A model generated the notes under the pieces. The model ran no database searches and was not told where the DNA came from. It saw only the letters and a program-made list of their open reading frames with translations. From NCBI GenBank assembly GCA_049611805.1, contig JBMZAX010000002.1, positions 62,001 through 126,000 of the forward strand: a stretch of DNA of 64,000 bases, written 5' to 3'. This DNA is from UBA7378 sp049611805. Lineage in GTDB: Bacteria; Pseudomonadota; Alphaproteobacteria; RS24. Positions 1 to 8,606 of this stretch are shown in pieces. Made by a program: the position numbers and the translations under genes. Each line of letters opens with the position of its first letter. Position 1 is the stretch's first letter.

Positions 1-1096
1 CAATTTTTGCCGCGGCGCGCAAATCTTCAATGCGGCTATTGGTGCATGAGCCGATGAAAACGCGGTCGATTGAAATATCCTGCATTTTCGTGCCCGCACT
101 CAGCCCCATATAATCAAGCGCGCGCGCCACGGCGCGGCGCTGGCCTTCATCTTCAATCGCTGCCGGATCGGGCACCTGACCTTCGATGGACACCACATCC
201 TGCGGGCTGGTGCCCCAAGTTACCAGCGGCGGCAGATTGGCGGCATCAATGGTAATTTCGCGGTCGAACACCGCATCATCATCCGATTTCAGCGTGCGCC
301 AGTAAGCAACAGCTGCCTCCCATGCCTCACCCGACGGTGCTTTGGCGCGGCCTTCCAGAAAGGCGAAGGTTTTTTCATCCGGTGCCACTAATCCTGCGCG
401 CGCACCGGCTTCGATCGACATATTGCACAGCGTCATGCGCCCTTCCATTGACAGGGCTTCAATGGCCGGGCCGGCATATTCCAGCACACAGCCCGTGCCG
501 CCGGCGGTGCCAATTTCGCCGATAATCGCCAGCGCAATATCCTTGGCGGTCACATGCGACGGCGCGTCACCGACGACATTAATGCGGAAATTTTTTGCCT
601 TTGTCTGGATAAGCGTTTGTGTGGCCAGCACATGCTCGACCTCCGAGGTGCCAATGCCATGGGCCAGCGCGCCAAACGCACCATGCGTGGAGGTGTGGCT
701 GTCGCCGCACACAATGGTCAGCCCCGGCAGGGTGAAGCCCTGCTCCGGCCCGGCCACATGAACAATGCCCTGGCGAATGTCATCCATCGCCAGATATTCG
801 ATGCCGAACTCGGCGCAATTGGCTTCCAGCGTTTCGATTTGCAGCTTGCTTTCGGGGTCTTCAATCGCCGCCAAGCCGCCTGAGCGATCCGTGGTCGGAA
901 TATTGTGGTCGGCCACGGCCAGCGTTTTGTGCGGCGCGCGCGGGCGACGCCCGGCCATGCGCAGGCCTTCAAAGGCTTGCGGGCTGGTGACTTCATGCAC
1001 CAGATGGCGGTCAATATATAAAAGGCAATTTCCGTCCTCTTGTGCGGACACAAGATGGGCCTGCCAGATTTTATCGTATAATGTGGTTCCGGACAT
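1..1096 (-). CDS. leuC: 3-isopropylmalate dehydratase large subunit LeuC (C-terminus cut by window edge)
   Basis: With LeuD this enzyme isomerises 2-isopropylmalate to 3-isopropylmalate in leucine synthesis, using a [4Fe-4S] cluster. Reading leftward from ATG at 1096 the protein starts MSGTTLYDKIWQAHLV and contains the aconitase-family stretches DHNIPTTDR, VCGDSHTSTHGAFGALAHG and GSCTNSRIEDLR. The cysteine in the last motif (about residue 351) is the first cluster ligand. About 365 of an expected 465-470 residues are present; the other two ligands lie beyond base 1. The gene follows rplS in the same direction, as in many alphaproteobacteria. Identity is secure. Confidence 0.96.
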   Translation of the reverse strand, partial: MSGTTLYDKIWQAHLVSAQEDGNCLLYIDRHLVHEVTSPQAFEGLRMAGRRPRAPHKTLAVADHNIPTTDRSGGLAAIEDPESKLQIETLEANCAEFGIEYLAMDDIRQGIVHVAGPEQGFTLPGLTIVCGDSHTSTHGAFGALAHGIGTSEVEHVLATQTLIQTKAKNFRINVVGDAPSHVTAKDIALAIIGEIGTAGGTGCVLEYAGPAIEALSMEGRMTLCNMSIEAGARAGLVAPDEKTFAFLEGRAKAPSGEAWEAAVAYWRTLKSDDDAVFDREITIDAANLPPLVTWGTSPQDVVSIEGQVPDPAAIEDEGQRRAVARALDYMGLSAGTKMQDISIDRVFIGSCTNSRIEDLRAAAKI

Positions 1097-1114
1097 CAAT
1101 GCCTCTCTGTCTTC

Positions 1115-1131
1115 CCGGGGGTCACCCCCGG
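1115..1131. other. GC-rich inverted repeat between rplS and leuC
   Basis: Arms CCGGGGG and CCCCCGG are separated by TCA in the 68-bp gap between the rplS stop and the leuC start. No T-run follows on the minus strand, so it is not a standard intrinsic terminator. It could be a processing or attenuation hairpin that sets leuC expression apart from the ribosomal operon; that role is inference. Confidence 0.4.
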
Positions 1132-1164
1132 TCTGTTTGGGGTGGGCCGCCTTGGGAGGAAAGA

Positions 1165-1608
1165 TCAGGCGTCGGCGCTAACGCCGGAATCCTCCTGGGC
1201 AGCCGGTGGAATTGTATCGGCCGCGGCCGTCGGGGTTTCTTTGCCCGTTTTCAGACGGCGTTCCGCAATACGCGCCGCCTTACCTGTAAGCCCACGCAAA
1301 TAATAAAGTTTCGCACGCCGCACACGACCGCGCCGCACCACTTCAATATTGGCAACAAGCGGGCTGTAAATCGGAAACACCCGCTCAACGCCCTCGCCAT
1401 AGGAAATTTTACGCACGGTGAAGTTTTCGTTCAAACCGCCGCCCGAACGCGCAATGCACACGCCTTCAAAGGCCTGCACGCGCTCGCGCGAACCCTCGAT
1501 CACCTTCACATTGACCTTGACCGTATCGCCCGGCTGGAAATCCGGAATGGATTTTTCCGCCTCAATTGCGGCGATTTGCTCTTTTTCAATCTCATCAATC
1601 AGGTTCAT
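1165..1608 (-). CDS. rplS: 50S ribosomal protein L19
   Basis: L19 sits at the 30S-50S interface. The 147-residue product begins MNLIDEIEKEQI and carries the family stretches FQPGDTVKVNVKVIEGSRER, FEGVCIARSGGGLNENFTVRK, GVERVFPIYSP and RRGRVRRAKLYYLRGLTGKAARI. The reading frame is open 81 bp further upstream, but ATG at 1608, preceded by GAGG, matches the L19 N-terminus. The last 20 or so residues after KTGKE form a non-conserved acidic tail. It lies downstream of trmD, the usual order. Confidence 0.97.
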   Translation of the reverse strand: MNLIDEIEKEQIAAIEAEKSIPDFQPGDTVKVNVKVIEGSRERVQAFEGVCIARSGGGLNENFTVRKISYGEGVERVFPIYSPLVANIEVVRRGRVRRAKLYYLRGLTGKAARIAERRLKTGKETPTAAADTIPPAAQEDSGVSADA

Positions 1609-1725
1609 GGCTATAACCTCAAAGCGGGCATACCCGCCGACAGCTTTTTCAAGATGGCGTGACGTAGCACTAAACGGGGCTTTTGTCACCCCTTCAATCG
1701 GTTTTTTTGACGATAAAGCACCCGT

Positions 1726-2490
1726 TTAGCCGCTTTTTTCGTCATCCGGCTTTTTCGGCGCGGCTGACGGATTGCGTGCGACAAACCGCGCCCATAAATC
1801 GGGCCGCCGCGCGGCGGTAATTTCATGCGCCCTCGCGCGCCGCCAGGCGGCAATGTCACCATGATTGCCGGAGGTCAAAATGGCCGGAATATCGCGCCCC
1901 TGCCAGCTTGCGGGCCGGGTATATTGGGGATATTCGAGCAAATCATCGGTGAAACTTTCCTCATCATGCGAGGCCGACGAGCCCATCACCCCCGGCAACA
2001 GGCGGATAATGGCGTCCAGCATGGCAAAAGCGGCCATCTCGCCGCCCGACAAAATATAGTCACCAACCGAAACTTCGCGCAGATTATGGGCTTCGATGAA
2101 CCGCTCATCGACGCCTTCAAACCGGTTGCACATGAAAATCGCACCTTTGCCCAAGGCCAAATCCGCCGCCATTTCCTGCGTAAACGGCAAACCGCGGGGG
2201 CTGGGCAGCAAAACCGGCAAATCGCCCGCTTTATCTTGCGTATCGGCAAGCGCGGCAGAGGCAATATCGGCGCGCAACACCATGCCCGCGCCACCGCCCG
2301 CCGGCGTGTCGTCCACCGCGCGATGGCGACCCTCGCCAAATGCGCGCAAATCATGGGGTTGGCAAGCCCATGCGCCGGTTTCCAGCGCCCGCCCCGACAG
2401 GCTGGTGTTCAAGGGCCCCGGAAACATATCCGGAAACAGGGTAATAATATGTGCCTGCCAAGTGGCCGGTTTGCCTGAAGTCGCGCTCAT
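1726..2490 (-). CDS. trmD: tRNA (guanine-N1)-methyltransferase TrmD
   Basis: Methylates G37 of tRNAs reading CNN codons with S-adenosylmethionine, which prevents +1 frameshifting. The 254-residue protein has the SPOUT trefoil-knot signatures: HIITLFPDMFPGPL near the N-terminus, DDTPAGGGAGMVLRAD, CNRFEGVDERFIE, and the knot segment EVSVGDYILSGGEMAAF followed by LLPGVMG. Its start overlaps the rimM stop by 4 bp (ATGA), so translation is probably coupled. Length is typical. Confidence 0.97.
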   Translation of the reverse strand: MSATSGKPATWQAHIITLFPDMFPGPLNTSLSGRALETGAWACQPHDLRAFGEGRHRAVDDTPAGGGAGMVLRADIASAALADTQDKAGDLPVLLPSPRGLPFTQEMAADLALGKGAIFMCNRFEGVDERFIEAHNLREVSVGDYILSGGEMAAFAMLDAIIRLLPGVMGSSASHDEESFTDDLLEYPQYTRPASWQGRDIPAILTSGNHGDIAAWRRARAHEITAARRPDLWARFVARNPSAAPKKPDDEKSG

Positions 2491-3056
2491 GACATGGCCT
2501 CCTCATCAGGCTCCGCATCAGGCCCCTCATCAGCCCCCTTATCAGATTGCGGCATGATGATGGTGATGTGACCGGCATCAAGATCAACCTGCGGCACGCA
2601 ATCGCGCGTAAACGGCACGAAGGTGCCGTCAATTTCAAGCAGGTCACCGGCACCGAAATCATGCACGGCGCGCACCGTGCCCAATGCCGCCCCGTCCGGG
2701 GTTTGCGCCTTGAGGCCGATGAGATCGGCATGGTAAAAATCATCCGCATCGTCCAGCGCCGGCAGAATGTCGCGCGGCACGCACAACATTTCCCCCTTCA
2801 GTGCTGCGGCCTGTTCGCGCGTGGTGATGTGTTCCAGCATGAGGCGGGCACCGGTTTTGTCCGGTTGAATGTCGCGCACCACATAACGGCGCTTGCCGGA
2901 CGCATCGCGCAAAGCCCCGAAATTGCCGAGACCGAGCGGGTCATCGGTAAATGTTTTGACCCGCACAGCACCGCGCACACCATGCGTGCCCGTGACAATA
3001 CCCAAACAGACAAGTCCGTCGGCAGGTGTTTGCGGGGGCGGCGGCTGGCGGGTCAA
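2487..3056 (-). CDS. rimM: 16S rRNA processing protein RimM
   Basis: RimM binds S19 and helps mature the 30S head domain. The 189-residue protein shows the N-terminal beta-barrel motif GIVTGTHGVRGAVRVKTFTD and the PRC-barrel segment DDFYHADLIGLKAQT with FVPFTRDCVPQVDL. The start used is TTG at 3056, directly after the rpsP TAA and about 10 bases after AAAAGGA. No ATG or GTG occurs before the conserved domain, so the TTG start is likely real. An acidic tail (GADEGPDAEPDEEA) ends the protein. Confidence 0.94.
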   Translation of the reverse strand: MTRQPPPPQTPADGLVCLGIVTGTHGVRGAVRVKTFTDDPLGLGNFGALRDASGKRRYVVRDIQPDKTGARLMLEHITTREQAAALKGEMLCVPRDILPALDDADDFYHADLIGLKAQTPDGAALGTVRAVHDFGAGDLLEIDGTFVPFTRDCVPQVDLDAGHITIIMPQSDKGADEGPDAEPDEEAMS

Positions 3057-3659
3057 TTAAGCGTCCTTTTCACCCTCTTCATCAGAGGCGTCATCTGCGG
3101 GAGCTTCCTCCTCAGCAGGTGCCTCTTCGGCGGGTGCTTCTTCGGCAGCGGCCTCTTCGGCAGCGGCCTCTTCAGCAGCGGCTTCTTCTGCGGGCGCCTC
3201 TTCAGCAGGTGCCTCTTCAGCAACGGCTTCTTCTGCGGGTGCTTCTTCGGCGGGTGCTTCCTCTTCGGCGGGAGCCTCTTCAGCAGGTGCTGCGGCCGCG
3301 GCGGCGGCTTCTTCCTCGGCGGCGCGCTTGGCTTCTTCGGCAGCTTCTATGCGTTCCAGAGCTTTGGCGCCCGGCTTACCTTTTTGCGGATTATTGCGGG
3401 CTTCGCGTTTCCACAAGCCCGCATCGTCCAGAAAACGCGCAATGCGGTCGGACGGCTTGGCACCTTGCGAAATCCAGTGCTTGGCGCGCTCCAGATCCAG
3501 CGTCAGCCGGTCATCATGGTCTTTCGGCAATAGCGGATTATAGGTGCCGAGTTTTTCAATATAACGGCCATCGCGCGGCATGCGGCTGTCGGCCACAACA
3601 ATGCGATAGAAGGGTCGCTTTTTTGCGCCCCCGCGGGACATGCGAATTTTAAGAGCCAT
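3057..3659 (-). CDS. rpsP: 30S ribosomal protein S16 with long Ala/Glu-rich C-terminal tail
   Basis: S16 is an assembly protein of the 30S body. Residues 1-80 are a normal S16 (MALKIRMSRGGAKKRPFYRI, SRMPRDGRYIEKLGTYNP, WISQGAKPSDRI). After KPGAKALERIEAAEEAKRAA comes roughly 100 residues built of EEAPAEEA- and EEAAAEEA-type repeats, ending DDASDEEGEKDA, so the protein is 200 residues against about 80-130 usually. Acidic Ala/Glu tails on S16 are seen in alphaproteobacteria, but this one is long and visibly expanded by a short DNA repeat. The frame is open 6 codons upstream; the ATG at 3659 fits the family. Confidence 0.95.
   Translation of the reverse strand: MALKIRMSRGGAKKRPFYRIVVADSRMPRDGRYIEKLGTYNPLLPKDHDDRLTLDLERAKHWISQGAKPSDRIARFLDDAGLWKREARNNPQKGKPGAKALERIEAAEEAKRAAEEEAAAAAAAPAEEAPAEEEAPAEEAPAEEAVAEEAPAEEAPAEEAAAEEAAAEEAAAEEAPAEEAPAEEEAPADDASDEEGEKDA
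3114..3315 (-). repeat. short tandem-repeat block encoding the S16 acidic tail
   Basis: The DNA is an imperfect array of gcctcttcagcaggt / gcttcttcggcgggt-like units of 15 and 21 bp (plus-strand orientation), all multiples of 3, so unit gain or loss keeps the frame. It encodes EEAPAEEA-type repeats. The boundaries given are approximate. Confidence 0.7.
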
Positions 3660-3723
3660 ATCAGATTTTCCTTTCACAGAAATGTTGGAAGATATTTGAA
3701 TTAAAAACTGTCGTCATTTTTGT

Positions 3724-5214
3724 TTATTTCTTTTTGGGTGGCAGTCCGAGGCCGGGGGGCAGGCCGGCCGGTGGTTGGAGATTGCCGAGATCCGGCAGGC
3801 CGCCGCCGGGTGCGTTCAAATCGGGCAAGCCGCTTCCACTTCCCCCGCCCATTGGCCCACTTCCCATTGCACCGCCGCCCAGCATATTCGCCATGCCCTG
3901 CATGCCGCCCTTGCCGAGTTTTTTCATCATATCGGCCATTTGACGGTGCATTTTGAGCACGCGGTTTACATCCTGCACGCTGGTGCCCGAACCGGCGGCG
4001 ATGCGCCGCTTGCGGCTGGCATTCAGCACTTTCGGATTTTCCTTTTCAGCCGGCGTCATGGACGAAACAATCGCCGCCTGACGCGCCAGCTGCCGGTCAT
4101 CCATGCCCATATTGGCGAGTTGCCCGGCGGCTTGTTTTTTCAGCTTGCCCATGCCCGGCAACATGCCCAGCACGCCCGACATGCCGCCCATGCGCTGCAT
4201 CTGGCGCAATTGCTCGGCCATATCCTCAAGGGTGAACAGGCCCTTTTTCATGCGCGCGGCAATTTTTTCGGCCTTTTCGGCATCCATGGTGGCGGCGGCT
4301 TTTTCAACCAGCCCGACAACATCGCCCATGCCCAAAATGCGATTGGCAAGCCGCGCGGGGTCAAACACTTCCAGCGCGTCTATGGCTTCGCCAACACCCA
4401 GATATTTAATGGCAACGCCGGTTTCGTGCCGCATGGAGAGCGCGGCACCGCCGCGCCCGTCGCCATCGGCGCGCGTCAGCATAATGCCGGTCAGCGTCAC
4501 GCGGGCGGCAAATTGCGCGGCAATTCGCACCGCCTCCTGACCCGTCAGACTGTCGGCCACAAGCATGGTTTCGTTCGGATTGGCGGCTTTTTCAATCGCC
4601 GCCATTTCGCTCATCAAGGCTTCATCGGCATTGGTGCGCCCTGCCGTGTCGAGCATGACCACGTCAAACCCACCCAGCTTGCCCGCCTGCATGGCGCGCT
4701 TGGCAATCTCGACCGGCCCCTGCCCTTCAATAATCGGCAGGGTTTCGACATCGATCTGGCGACCCAGCACGGCAAGCTGTTCCATCGCCGCCGGACGTTG
4801 CGTGTCCAGCGAGGCCATCAGCACTTTGCGTTTGTCTTCTTCTTGAAGGCGCCGCGCAAGCTTGGCGGTGCTGGTGGTTTTACCCGAACCTTGCAGGCCG
4901 ACCATCATAATGCCGACCGGCGGCACCGCATCCAGCGCCAAAGGCGCGGCGGCACCCAGCATGTCGACCAGTTCATCATTGACGACTTTGACAACCTGCT
5001 GGCCCGGCGTTACCGATTTCAGCACTTCCGTGCCGACCGCGCGCGGGCGCACTTTGTCGATAAAGGCGCGCACAACAGGCAGCGCAACATCGGCTTCCAG
5101 CAGGGCTTTTCGAATATCGCCCAGCGCGGTTTCGACATCGCGCTCGGACAGCGCGCCGCGACCGCGCAGGCGGTCGAAAACAGAGCCCAAATTTTCCGTC
5201 AATGCATCAAACAT
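3724..5214 (-). CDS. ffh: signal recognition particle protein Ffh
   Basis: The SRP GTPase binds 4.5S RNA and signal sequences and targets membrane proteins to FtsY (encoded at 7654-8574). The 496-residue protein has an N domain (MFDALTENLGSVFDRLRGRG), a G domain with VGLQGSGKTTSTAKLA, DTQRPAAMEQL, DTAGRTNADE and LTRADGDGRGGAALS, and a methionine-rich M domain (FTLEDMAEQLRQMQRMGG) ending in a Gly/Pro/Met-rich tail. The frame is open 26 codons further up, but MFDALTE at 5214 with upstream GGAG is the family start. It probably heads the ffh-rpsP-rimM-trmD-rplS-leuC operon. Confidence 0.97.
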   Translation of the reverse strand: MFDALTENLGSVFDRLRGRGALSERDVETALGDIRKALLEADVALPVVRAFIDKVRPRAVGTEVLKSVTPGQQVVKVVNDELVDMLGAAAPLALDAVPPVGIMMVGLQGSGKTTSTAKLARRLQEEDKRKVLMASLDTQRPAAMEQLAVLGRQIDVETLPIIEGQGPVEIAKRAMQAGKLGGFDVVMLDTAGRTNADEALMSEMAAIEKAANPNETMLVADSLTGQEAVRIAAQFAARVTLTGIMLTRADGDGRGGAALSMRHETGVAIKYLGVGEAIDALEVFDPARLANRILGMGDVVGLVEKAAATMDAEKAEKIAARMKKGLFTLEDMAEQLRQMQRMGGMSGVLGMLPGMGKLKKQAAGQLANMGMDDRQLARQAAIVSSMTPAEKENPKVLNASRKRRIAAGSGTSVQDVNRVLKMHRQMADMMKKLGKGGMQGMANMLGGGAMGSGPMGGGSGSGLPDLNAPGGGLPDLGNLQPPAGLPPGLGLPPKKK

Positions 5215-5232
5215 TGCGCGGTTTCTCCAATG

Positions 5233-5272
5233 GCTTTCGGGTGATATGCCGGAACCCGACATGCCCGAAAGC
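5233..5272 (-). promoter_or_regulatory. leader hairpin just upstream of ffh
   Basis: A perfect 9-bp inverted repeat (GCTTTCGGG, 22-nt loop, CCCGAAAGC) lies in the presumed ffh leader and ends about 18 bases before the ATG, next to the GGAG ribosome-binding site. It could influence ffh translation. No known riboswitch class is recognised. Confidence 0.35.
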
Positions 5273-5465
5273 GGTTTTGCACCCGCGGGCAAATCCTTGC
5301 TGACGGGTGGCGATCTTGCCTGTGGCGGCCAAGACCAGAACTAATTGTGGCTTCGTTGATGAAGTGGGCGCAAGATAGGCGCGGGGGCTTGCAAAGTCAA
5401 GTTGGGCGAAACCGGCACATAGCTGGTGCTGGTGTTCGCGCGCGGGAAGGATTATATAAGCTGCC

Positions 5466-6404
5466 ATGAGCCGGACACGCTCCATCGCTTTCACCAAAAT
5501 GAACGGCCTCGGCAATGATTTTGTGGTGATCGACGCCCGCCGCGAAAGATTGGCGCCGGCGGCCGAAGAAGTGCGCGCGCTGGCCGCACGCGAGAATGCG
5601 GCAACAAAAGGATGCGACCAGCTTCTGATTTTGCACCCGCCGCGCAATGCGGGCCGCGACAAAGGCGATGTGTTCATGCAGATTTTCAACGCCGATGGCG
5701 GCGAGGTTGAGGCTTGCGGCAATGGCGCGCGCGCCGTGGCTGCCTATCTTGCAAGGCAGGGCACCCCCGAGCCTGTCATTGAAACGCTGGGCGGCACATT
5801 GCAGGCCCATGTGCCTGTGGACAAAACACAATTCACCGGCATCATCATGCCGACGCCGCGACGGGGCTGGAAAGACATTCCGCTGGCCGAAGAAATGCCC
5901 GACACGTCGAAAGTCACGCTGCATCCCAAATTGCCACCGGCCTTTATGGTCAATGTGGGCAATCCGCATGCGGTGATTTTCGTTGATGGCGGCACGGGCG
6001 GGCTTGCCGCCCAATATGGTTTCGAGCTTGAAAAAAACCGCCTGCTGCCTGAAGGCGCAAATATTAATTTTGCCGCCTGCAAAGGCGACAATATTATCGA
6101 GCTGGACACATGGGAGCGCGGGGCCGGACTGACGCAAGCCTGCGGCACCGGCGCATGCGCCACGGCAGTGGCCGCCTTTCATCTCGGCAAAATCAAAAAC
6201 CACAATAATGAGTTTCGCATCGAACCGCCCTGCGCGCGCGACCCGAAATTGAAGGACAATTCCGATCGTGCTGGCATCCACCAAGATAATCTGTTGGAGA
6301 TATTGGTGGATTATGACGGCCATTCACTCGCCCAGCAGGGGCCGGTAGCATTCGAGTTTGACGGCGCGTTTGAAGCTGAATTTGAAACCGGGGCGGTATC
6401 ATGA
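5466..6404 (+). CDS. dapF: diaminopimelate epimerase DapF
   Basis: Converts LL- to meso-diaminopimelate for lysine and peptidoglycan. The two catalytic cysteines are visible in EACGNGARA (Cys84) and QACGTGACAT (Cys226), with FTKMNGLGNDFVVID at the N-terminus and NVGNPHAVIFV between the domains. At 312 residues it is longer than the usual 270-285. The extra sequence is a hydrophilic insertion after HLGKIKNHNNEFRI (about residues 245-275) and an acidic C-terminus. The stop overlaps the mtaB start by 4 bp. Confidence 0.95.
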   Translation: MSRTRSIAFTKMNGLGNDFVVIDARRERLAPAAEEVRALAARENAATKGCDQLLILHPPRNAGRDKGDVFMQIFNADGGEVEACGNGARAVAAYLARQGTPEPVIETLGGTLQAHVPVDKTQFTGIIMPTPRRGWKDIPLAEEMPDTSKVTLHPKLPPAFMVNVGNPHAVIFVDGGTGGLAAQYGFELEKNRLLPEGANINFAACKGDNIIELDTWERGAGLTQACGTGACATAVAAFHLGKIKNHNNEFRIEPPCARDPKLKDNSDRAGIHQDNLLEILVDYDGHSLAQQGPVAFEFDGAFEAEFETGAVS

Positions 6405-7657
6405 GCGTCAAAGTCGAAAATTTCGGCTGTCGGCTCAACGCGCTTGAGGGCGATGTGGCAAAAGCCGCGGCGAAAACGGCAGGACTCGACAAAACCATTA
6501 TCATTAATGGGTGCGCCGTGACCGGCGAAGCCCTGCGCCAAGCGCGCCAAGCCGCGCGGCGGGCCAAGCGCGCGGGCCCCGACCATGAAATTATCGTAAC
6601 CGGCTGCGCCGCACAGACGGACGCGCCGACATTCGCCGCCATGCCGGAAGTTGACCGCGTGCTGGGCAATGAAGAAAAGCTCGACCCCGCGGCTTATGCT
6701 GCGGGCACCCCCGTGGCGGTGAGCGACATTATGGCCCGCACGCGCGCAACCCCGCTGCCCGCAACGCCGCAACCGTCGCGCGCGCGCGCCTTTGTGCAGG
6801 TTCAAACCGGATGCGACCATCGTTGCACTTTCTGCATCATCCCATTCGGGCGCGGCAATGCGCGCTCGGTGCCAATCGCCGAAGTGGTGGCCCAATGCCG
6901 CGATTTGGTGGCGCGCGGGCATAATGAGATTGTGCTGACGGGCGTCGATGTCACCAGCTATGGCCCTGATATTGGCGAGATTGGTCTGGGCGGGCTGGTG
7001 CGCGCCATTCTGGACGAAGTGCCCGAATTGGCGCGCCTGCGGCTGTCTTCAATCGATGCTGTCGAAATAGACCCGACCCTGCTCGATATGGTTATCCATG
7101 AAGAGCGTCTGATGCCGCATCTGCATTTGTCTTTGCAGGCCGGCGACAATATGATTTTGAAACGCATGAAGCGCCGCCATACGCGCGAGCAGGCGGTTGA
7201 TTTTTGCGAGAAGCTCAAAGCGCAACGCCCGGAAATTGTCTTCGGGGCCGACATCATTGCGGGCTTTCCCACCGAAACAGACCCCATGTTTGAAAACTCG
7301 CTGGCACTTGTCGCCGATTGCGATATTGCCTGGTTGCATGTTTTTCCGTTTTCGCCGCGCCCCGGCACACCGGCGGCCCGCATGCCGCAATTGGCGGGCG
7401 ACATAATTAAAGAACGCGCCGCCGCTTTGCGCGAGGCGGGCGCGCGCCAGCGCACCAAAACGCTTGAGGCGCGTATCGGCACGCGCCAATCCGTGCTGGT
7501 TGAAAAATCCGGCGAAGGCCGAACACCGTGTTTTGCCCGTGTGGAATTTGAGGCGACCGGCGACGCGGCCCAATCGGGCGACATTATTCCGGTGCGCATA
7601 ACGGCCCATGACGGTGAGCGCTTGCTGGGCGAGATAGATGAAGGGCGCAGCGCATGA
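6401..7657 (+). CDS. mtaB: tRNA t6A37 methylthiotransferase MtaB
   Basis: Radical-SAM enzyme that converts t6A37 to ms2t6A37 in tRNAs reading ANN codons. The N-terminal UPF0004 domain has its three cluster cysteines (C10 in NFGCRLN, C38 in INGCAVTG, C69 in VTGCAAQ). The radical-SAM domain has C138-x3-C142-x2-C145 (CDHRCTFCIIPFGRG). A short TRAM-like C-terminus follows. It is 418 residues, typical. NFGCRLNALEG and the overall length favour MtaB over MiaB or RimO. It overlaps dapF and ftsY by ATGA at each end, and tsaD, which makes the t6A substrate, is at 60076. Confidence 0.94.
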   Translation: MSVKVENFGCRLNALEGDVAKAAAKTAGLDKTIIINGCAVTGEALRQARQAARRAKRAGPDHEIIVTGCAAQTDAPTFAAMPEVDRVLGNEEKLDPAAYAAGTPVAVSDIMARTRATPLPATPQPSRARAFVQVQTGCDHRCTFCIIPFGRGNARSVPIAEVVAQCRDLVARGHNEIVLTGVDVTSYGPDIGEIGLGGLVRAILDEVPELARLRLSSIDAVEIDPTLLDMVIHEERLMPHLHLSLQAGDNMILKRMKRRHTREQAVDFCEKLKAQRPEIVFGADIIAGFPTETDPMFENSLALVADCDIAWLHVFPFSPRPGTPAARMPQLAGDIIKERAAALREAGARQRTKTLEARIGTRQSVLVEKSGEGRTPCFARVEFEATGDAAQSGDIIPVRITAHDGERLLGEIDEGRSA

Positions 7658-8574
7658 GCGGCCTGTTCGGTCGTTTACGCGCCGGCCTGAGCCGGTCGAG
7701 CAAGGCGCTGGGCGACAGTCTTGGCGGGCTTTTGGGCGGCAGCAGGCTTTCCGCCGAACAATTGGACGCGCTGGAAGACCTGCTGATTATGGCCGATCTT
7801 GGGGTCGAGGCGGCCGGCAATATTGTGGCGGCCTTGCGCCAGCGCAAAGATTTGAAAGATTTGGACGAAGCCGAATTGCGCGCCGCGCTTGCGGCGGAAA
7901 TTGCCGCATTGCTGGTACCGGCCCAGCACGCGCTTGACCTGCCCGCCGGCGACACGCCGCGCGTGATTGTGATGGCCGGCGTCAATGGGGCGGGCAAAAC
8001 CACAACCATTGGCAAGCTCGCCAAGCGCTTTCAGGCCGAAGGCAAATCGGTGATGCTTGCGGCGTGCGACACATTTCGCGCCGCGGCGGGCGAGCAATTG
8101 CAAATATGGGGCGAACGCGCCGGTGTGCCCGTGGTCAGCGCCGCACCGGGCAGCGATGCCGCCGGGCTTGCCTTTAACGCGCTTGAGCATGCCATTGCAC
8201 AGAACATCGATATTCTGATTGTCGACACGGCGGGTCGGCTGCAATCAAATGCCGCGCTGATGGACGAGCTGGGCAAAATCATCCGCGTGCTGGGCAAGCT
8301 CGATGCACACGCCCCGCACGCCACGCTTCTGGTGCTGGATGCCACGACCGGACAAAACGCGCTCACGCAGGCGCAGGCTTTTCTGGATGCTGCAAACATT
8401 ACCGGCCTCATTATGACCAAGCTGGACGGCACTGCGCGCGGCGGATGTCTGGTTCCGGTGGCGACAAAATTGCATCTGCCGGTGCATTTTATCGGGGTCG
8501 GCGAACAGGCCGAGGATTTGCAGGAATTTTCAGCTGATGAATTTTCACGCGCCCTGACCGGCGCCGAATTGTAA
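7654..8574 (+). CDS. ftsY: signal recognition particle receptor FtsY
   Basis: Membrane-associated SRP GTPase, partner of Ffh. The 306-residue protein has NG-domain motifs GVNGAGKTTTIGKLA, CDTFRAAAGEQL, DTAGRLQSNAALM and MTKLDGTARGGCLVP. It lacks the long acidic A domain of E. coli FtsY, and the short N-terminus (LFGRLRAGLSRSSKALGDSL) is the amphipathic membrane-binding helix usual in alphaproteobacteria. The ATG overlaps the mtaB stop. Confidence 0.97.
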   Translation: MSGLFGRLRAGLSRSSKALGDSLGGLLGGSRLSAEQLDALEDLLIMADLGVEAAGNIVAALRQRKDLKDLDEAELRAALAAEIAALLVPAQHALDLPAGDTPRVIVMAGVNGAGKTTTIGKLAKRFQAEGKSVMLAACDTFRAAAGEQLQIWGERAGVPVVSAAPGSDAAGLAFNALEHAIAQNIDILIVDTAGRLQSNAALMDELGKIIRVLGKLDAHAPHATLLVLDATTGQNALTQAQAFLDAANITGLIMTKLDGTARGGCLVPVATKLHLPVHFIGVGEQAEDLQEFSADEFSRALTGAEL

Positions 8575-8606
8575 AAACATGCGAAGGGACACGACAGGTA
8601 AATATC

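Noticed and set aside
1115..1131. Terminator between rplS and leuC
   Set aside because: The hairpin is strong but no T-run follows on the transcribed strand; kept only as an unexplained inverted repeat.
3114..3315. Possible CRISPR or satellite array
   Set aside because: The repeat is short, has no spacers and is fully explained by the Ala/Glu-rich tail of S16.
3775..5244. Long open frame (489 codons) on the plus strand opposite ffh
   Set aside because: It mirrors the ffh codon pattern in a GC-rich genome, its translation is His/Arg/Gln-rich without any family motif, and ffh is certain.
5440..5465. Leaderless promoter for dapF (TATATA about 10 bases before the ATG)
   Set aside because: The -10 like box is present, but I could not find a matching -35 at proper spacing, and an alternative GGAAGGA SD is nearby.
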